Shown piece by piece: positions 62,633-64,000 of a stretch of 64,000 nt of DNA. Position 1 is the first letter of the stretch. Every line of letters begins with the position of its first letter. Both the position numbers and the translations under genes were made by a program. Source of the DNA: Vulcanisaeta distributa JCM 11217 (GTDB lineage Archaea > Thermoproteota > Thermoprotei > Thermoproteales > Thermocladiaceae); assembly GCF_001316005.1 (NCBI RefSeq), contig NZ_BBBJ01000006.1:1-64000 (forward strand), given 5' to 3'. The notes beneath the pieces are model-generated. The model was not told where the DNA came from, searched no databases, and saw nothing but the letters and a program-made list of their open reading frames with translations.

Positions 62633-63419
62633 TTATCGCCTCAAATCATTAATTATTAACTCGGCAACCCTCTTACCACTCATTATCATTGAGCCGAATA
62701 TAGGCCCCCATCCTCGGTAGCCCATACACGGCAGCAACCGCCATACCCGTCACGTAAAGACCCTCCATAACCCTACCCGTGTACTTAACGACTAAGTCCT
62801 CGGCAATCGAGGCATACGCCGACTTCTCACCAGGCACCTTTAAGCCAAGGTCTGGGTTTTTCCTCGCGGCCACCGTCACGACCTCGGCATCATGCCCTGT
62901 GGCGTCGACTACGGCCCTAGCCTCTATGAAGAATGGGTCTGTGTGTATGTTAGCCATTTGTATTGATGACCAGTAAACAGCGAGACCTGCTATTCTCGGG
63001 GGATTATCCCTAATTATGACATCCTCAACGTTAATTCCAAGCAAAAACTTAGCGCCTGCATCGATGGCCCTAGTTGCGAGTTTTGCCATCATTTCGGCAG
63101 GGTCAATGGTGAATAACCCATCACCCATGTCCTGAAGCCTAACGCCGAAATCCTCGCTAAGGATCTCAGAGGCCGGGGTCTCAATGACTATGCTCGGTAA
63201 GTGGCTTGCAGCACCGCCAATACCACCACCAAAGGAAAACCTCCTCTCAAGCACCACGGTCTTTAAACCAGCCCTCGCCAGGTAGTAAGCCGCCGTCATG
63301 CCCGATGGACCAGCGCCAACAATAGCCACATCAACGCTTGAATACTCATCAAGTATTTTCAGGGCACTCCTTATTATTGCACGGGTAATGCTCGACTCCG
63401 AGATTGATACGCCCGCCAT
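62633..63419 (-). CDS. thi4: Thiazole synthase Thi4 (sulfide-dependent type), frameshifted
   Basis: Builds the thiazole of thiamine from NAD and glycine; also annotated ribose 1,5-bisphosphate isomerase. Start ATG 63419. AIVGAGPSGMTAAYYLARAG (dinucleotide binding), FGGGIGGAA, FTIDPAEMMAKLA, and VDATGHDAEVV are readable. The active site NIHTDPF has His where the sulfur-donating Cys of suicidal Thi4 enzymes sits, so free sulfide should be used. The last 20 residues (MGPIFGSMIMSGKRVAEL) need G4 at 62706-62710, but G5 is read. The ThiR-like gene lies in this window. Confidence 0.88.
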
Positions 63420-63548
63420 ACAATCACCAAATTATTATTCATAAATAAACAAGTTATAAATTAATTCCCCCCCTTATTAACTAATGACCTGCCCAAAGCC
63501 CGTGAACTTAAAACAAAACAAAACCCACAGGAACTAACACCAGGGTGG

Positions 63549-63626
63549 CGCCCCCCCGGCCGGGATTTGAACCCGGGTCTGCGGCTCGACAGGCCGCCAT
63601 ACTAGACCGGGCTATACCACCGGGGC
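63549..63626 (-). tRNA. tRNA-Asp (GTC), acceptor stem disrupted by G7
   Basis: Minus strand: acceptor GCCCCGG, D arm, anticodon stem-loop GCGGC-CTGTCGA-GCCGC with anticodon GTC, T arm CCGGG-TTCAAAT-CCCGG, then CCGGGGGGGCG. The 5' strand pairs with CCGGGGC, and G73 is the Asp identity discriminator. The actual G run (plus C7 63551-63557) is 7 where 4 is needed, three bases too long. No intron. Confidence 0.9.
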
Positions 63627-63806
63627 TACGTAGTGATTGGCTTTGTTGAGAATTTAAGTTTTTTGCCCTGATTGTTTGTTGGCGCCGTGCTAGGAGACTT
63701 CTTATTATAGTTATTATGGATTTAAATGCGGTGTTGCGTCTGCATTTCCTGTCTAATTATTGACTGAGTAAACGCTTTAAATTGGCAGTTCCCCCCCGCC
63801 TTAGGT

Positions 63807-64000
63807 ATGGCGGTGAATAATATGAATAGTAACATGGGTGATAAGGAGGATGAGGAGTTGAGCAAGTTATTAGAGAAGAAGGCTAAGGAGTTGGCTAGGG
63901 CTGTGGGCAATGAGCCTGTTGAGTTAAGTGCTGATAGTTTTGACGATTTCATAAGGAGTAGGAGGGTTGTGGTTGTTGATTTCTGGGCGCCTGGTGTGCA
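63807..64000 (+). CDS. Thioredoxin-like protein, 5' part
   Basis: Starts at ATG 63807 with a charged N-terminal extension (GDKEDEELSKLLEKKAKELARA) before the thioredoxin strand VELSADSFDDFIRSRRVVVVDFWAP. The active site should read WAPWC; the sequence has WAPGV, consistent with a T missing before GGTGTGCA at 63990-63994, so a frameshift sits at the redox centre. The C7 run at 63791-63797 lies just upstream. Cut by the window end. Confidence 0.8.
   Translation, partial: MAVNNMNSNMGDKEDEELSKLLEKKAKELARAVGNEPVELSADSFDDFIRSRRVVVVDFWAPGV

Overview
The window looks like the chromosome of a hyperthermophilic crenarchaeon of the order Thermoproteales, most like the Vulcanisaeta/Caldivirga group. Support: archaeal information-processing genes (RfcL, aIF5B, L24e, S27ae, proteasome beta, TruD, deoxyhypusine synthase, aKMT-like methyltransferase), glycerol-1-phosphate dehydrogenase, GTP-dependent dephospho-CoA kinase, a 4-hydroxybutyryl-CoA dehydratase homologue, PaREP2-like elements and a tRNA with a non-canonical intron. 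The genus is inference. No rRNA, CRISPR array, integrase or recognisable provirus was seen.

Layout. 1-8.5 kb: rfcL end, a TRIC channel, a molybdopterin oxidoreductase, a DUF89 phosphatase, a surface glycoprotein, tRNA-Thr and truD. 8.5-17.2 kb: unknowns, dephospho-CoA kinase overlapping a riboflavin reductase, vapBC with an 18-bp palindrome, DUF72, DUF364, a YaaA/DUF6884-like gene and two transporters. 17.2-24.4 kb: an amidohydrolase, an acyl-CoA ligase, an acyl-CoA dehydrogenase, a cysteine-free 4-hydroxybutyryl-CoA dehydratase homologue and an AAA ATPase. 24.4-27.1 kb: trpB split by a PaREP2-type insertion. 27.3-32.8 kb: infB, then DUF58/transglutaminase-like surface genes. 33-41.6 kb: rpl24e, Nudix, nth, psmB, FKBP, DUF131 pair, aminotransferase, a surface glycoprotein and pyrG. 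41.6-49.8 kb: a pilin-like gene, dys, aKMT-wHTH, an M48 protease, and a HerA-like ATPase beside an XPD-like helicase. 49.8-64 kb: tatD, ThiR-like regulator, ATP-grasp, UbiD, enolase-superfamily enzyme, rps27ae, a C/D sRNA candidate, glycosyltransferase, adkA, PfpI, egsA, phosphate transporter, thi4, tRNA-Asp and a thioredoxin start.

The dominant oddity is at sequence level. A hand count finds about 118 G or C runs of exactly 7, about 12 of 8, about 5 of 6 and none of 9 or more; a random sequence of this composition should hold only two or three runs of 7. Where a conserved motif or an RNA stem fixes the expected length, these runs are usually 3 bases too long (G4 to G7, G5 to G8), which adds one glycine or proline. 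Sometimes they are 1, 2 or 4 too long, which breaks the frame. Some GGG or CCC runs are one base short. About 40 genes are split this way. Extra bases inside tRNA acceptor stems, a Walker A loop and the deoxyhypusine synthase active site argue for a sequencing or assembly artefact, but a real slippage process in a repair-deficient archaeon is not excluded. Split genes are therefore given here as single features with the likely frameshift sites noted.
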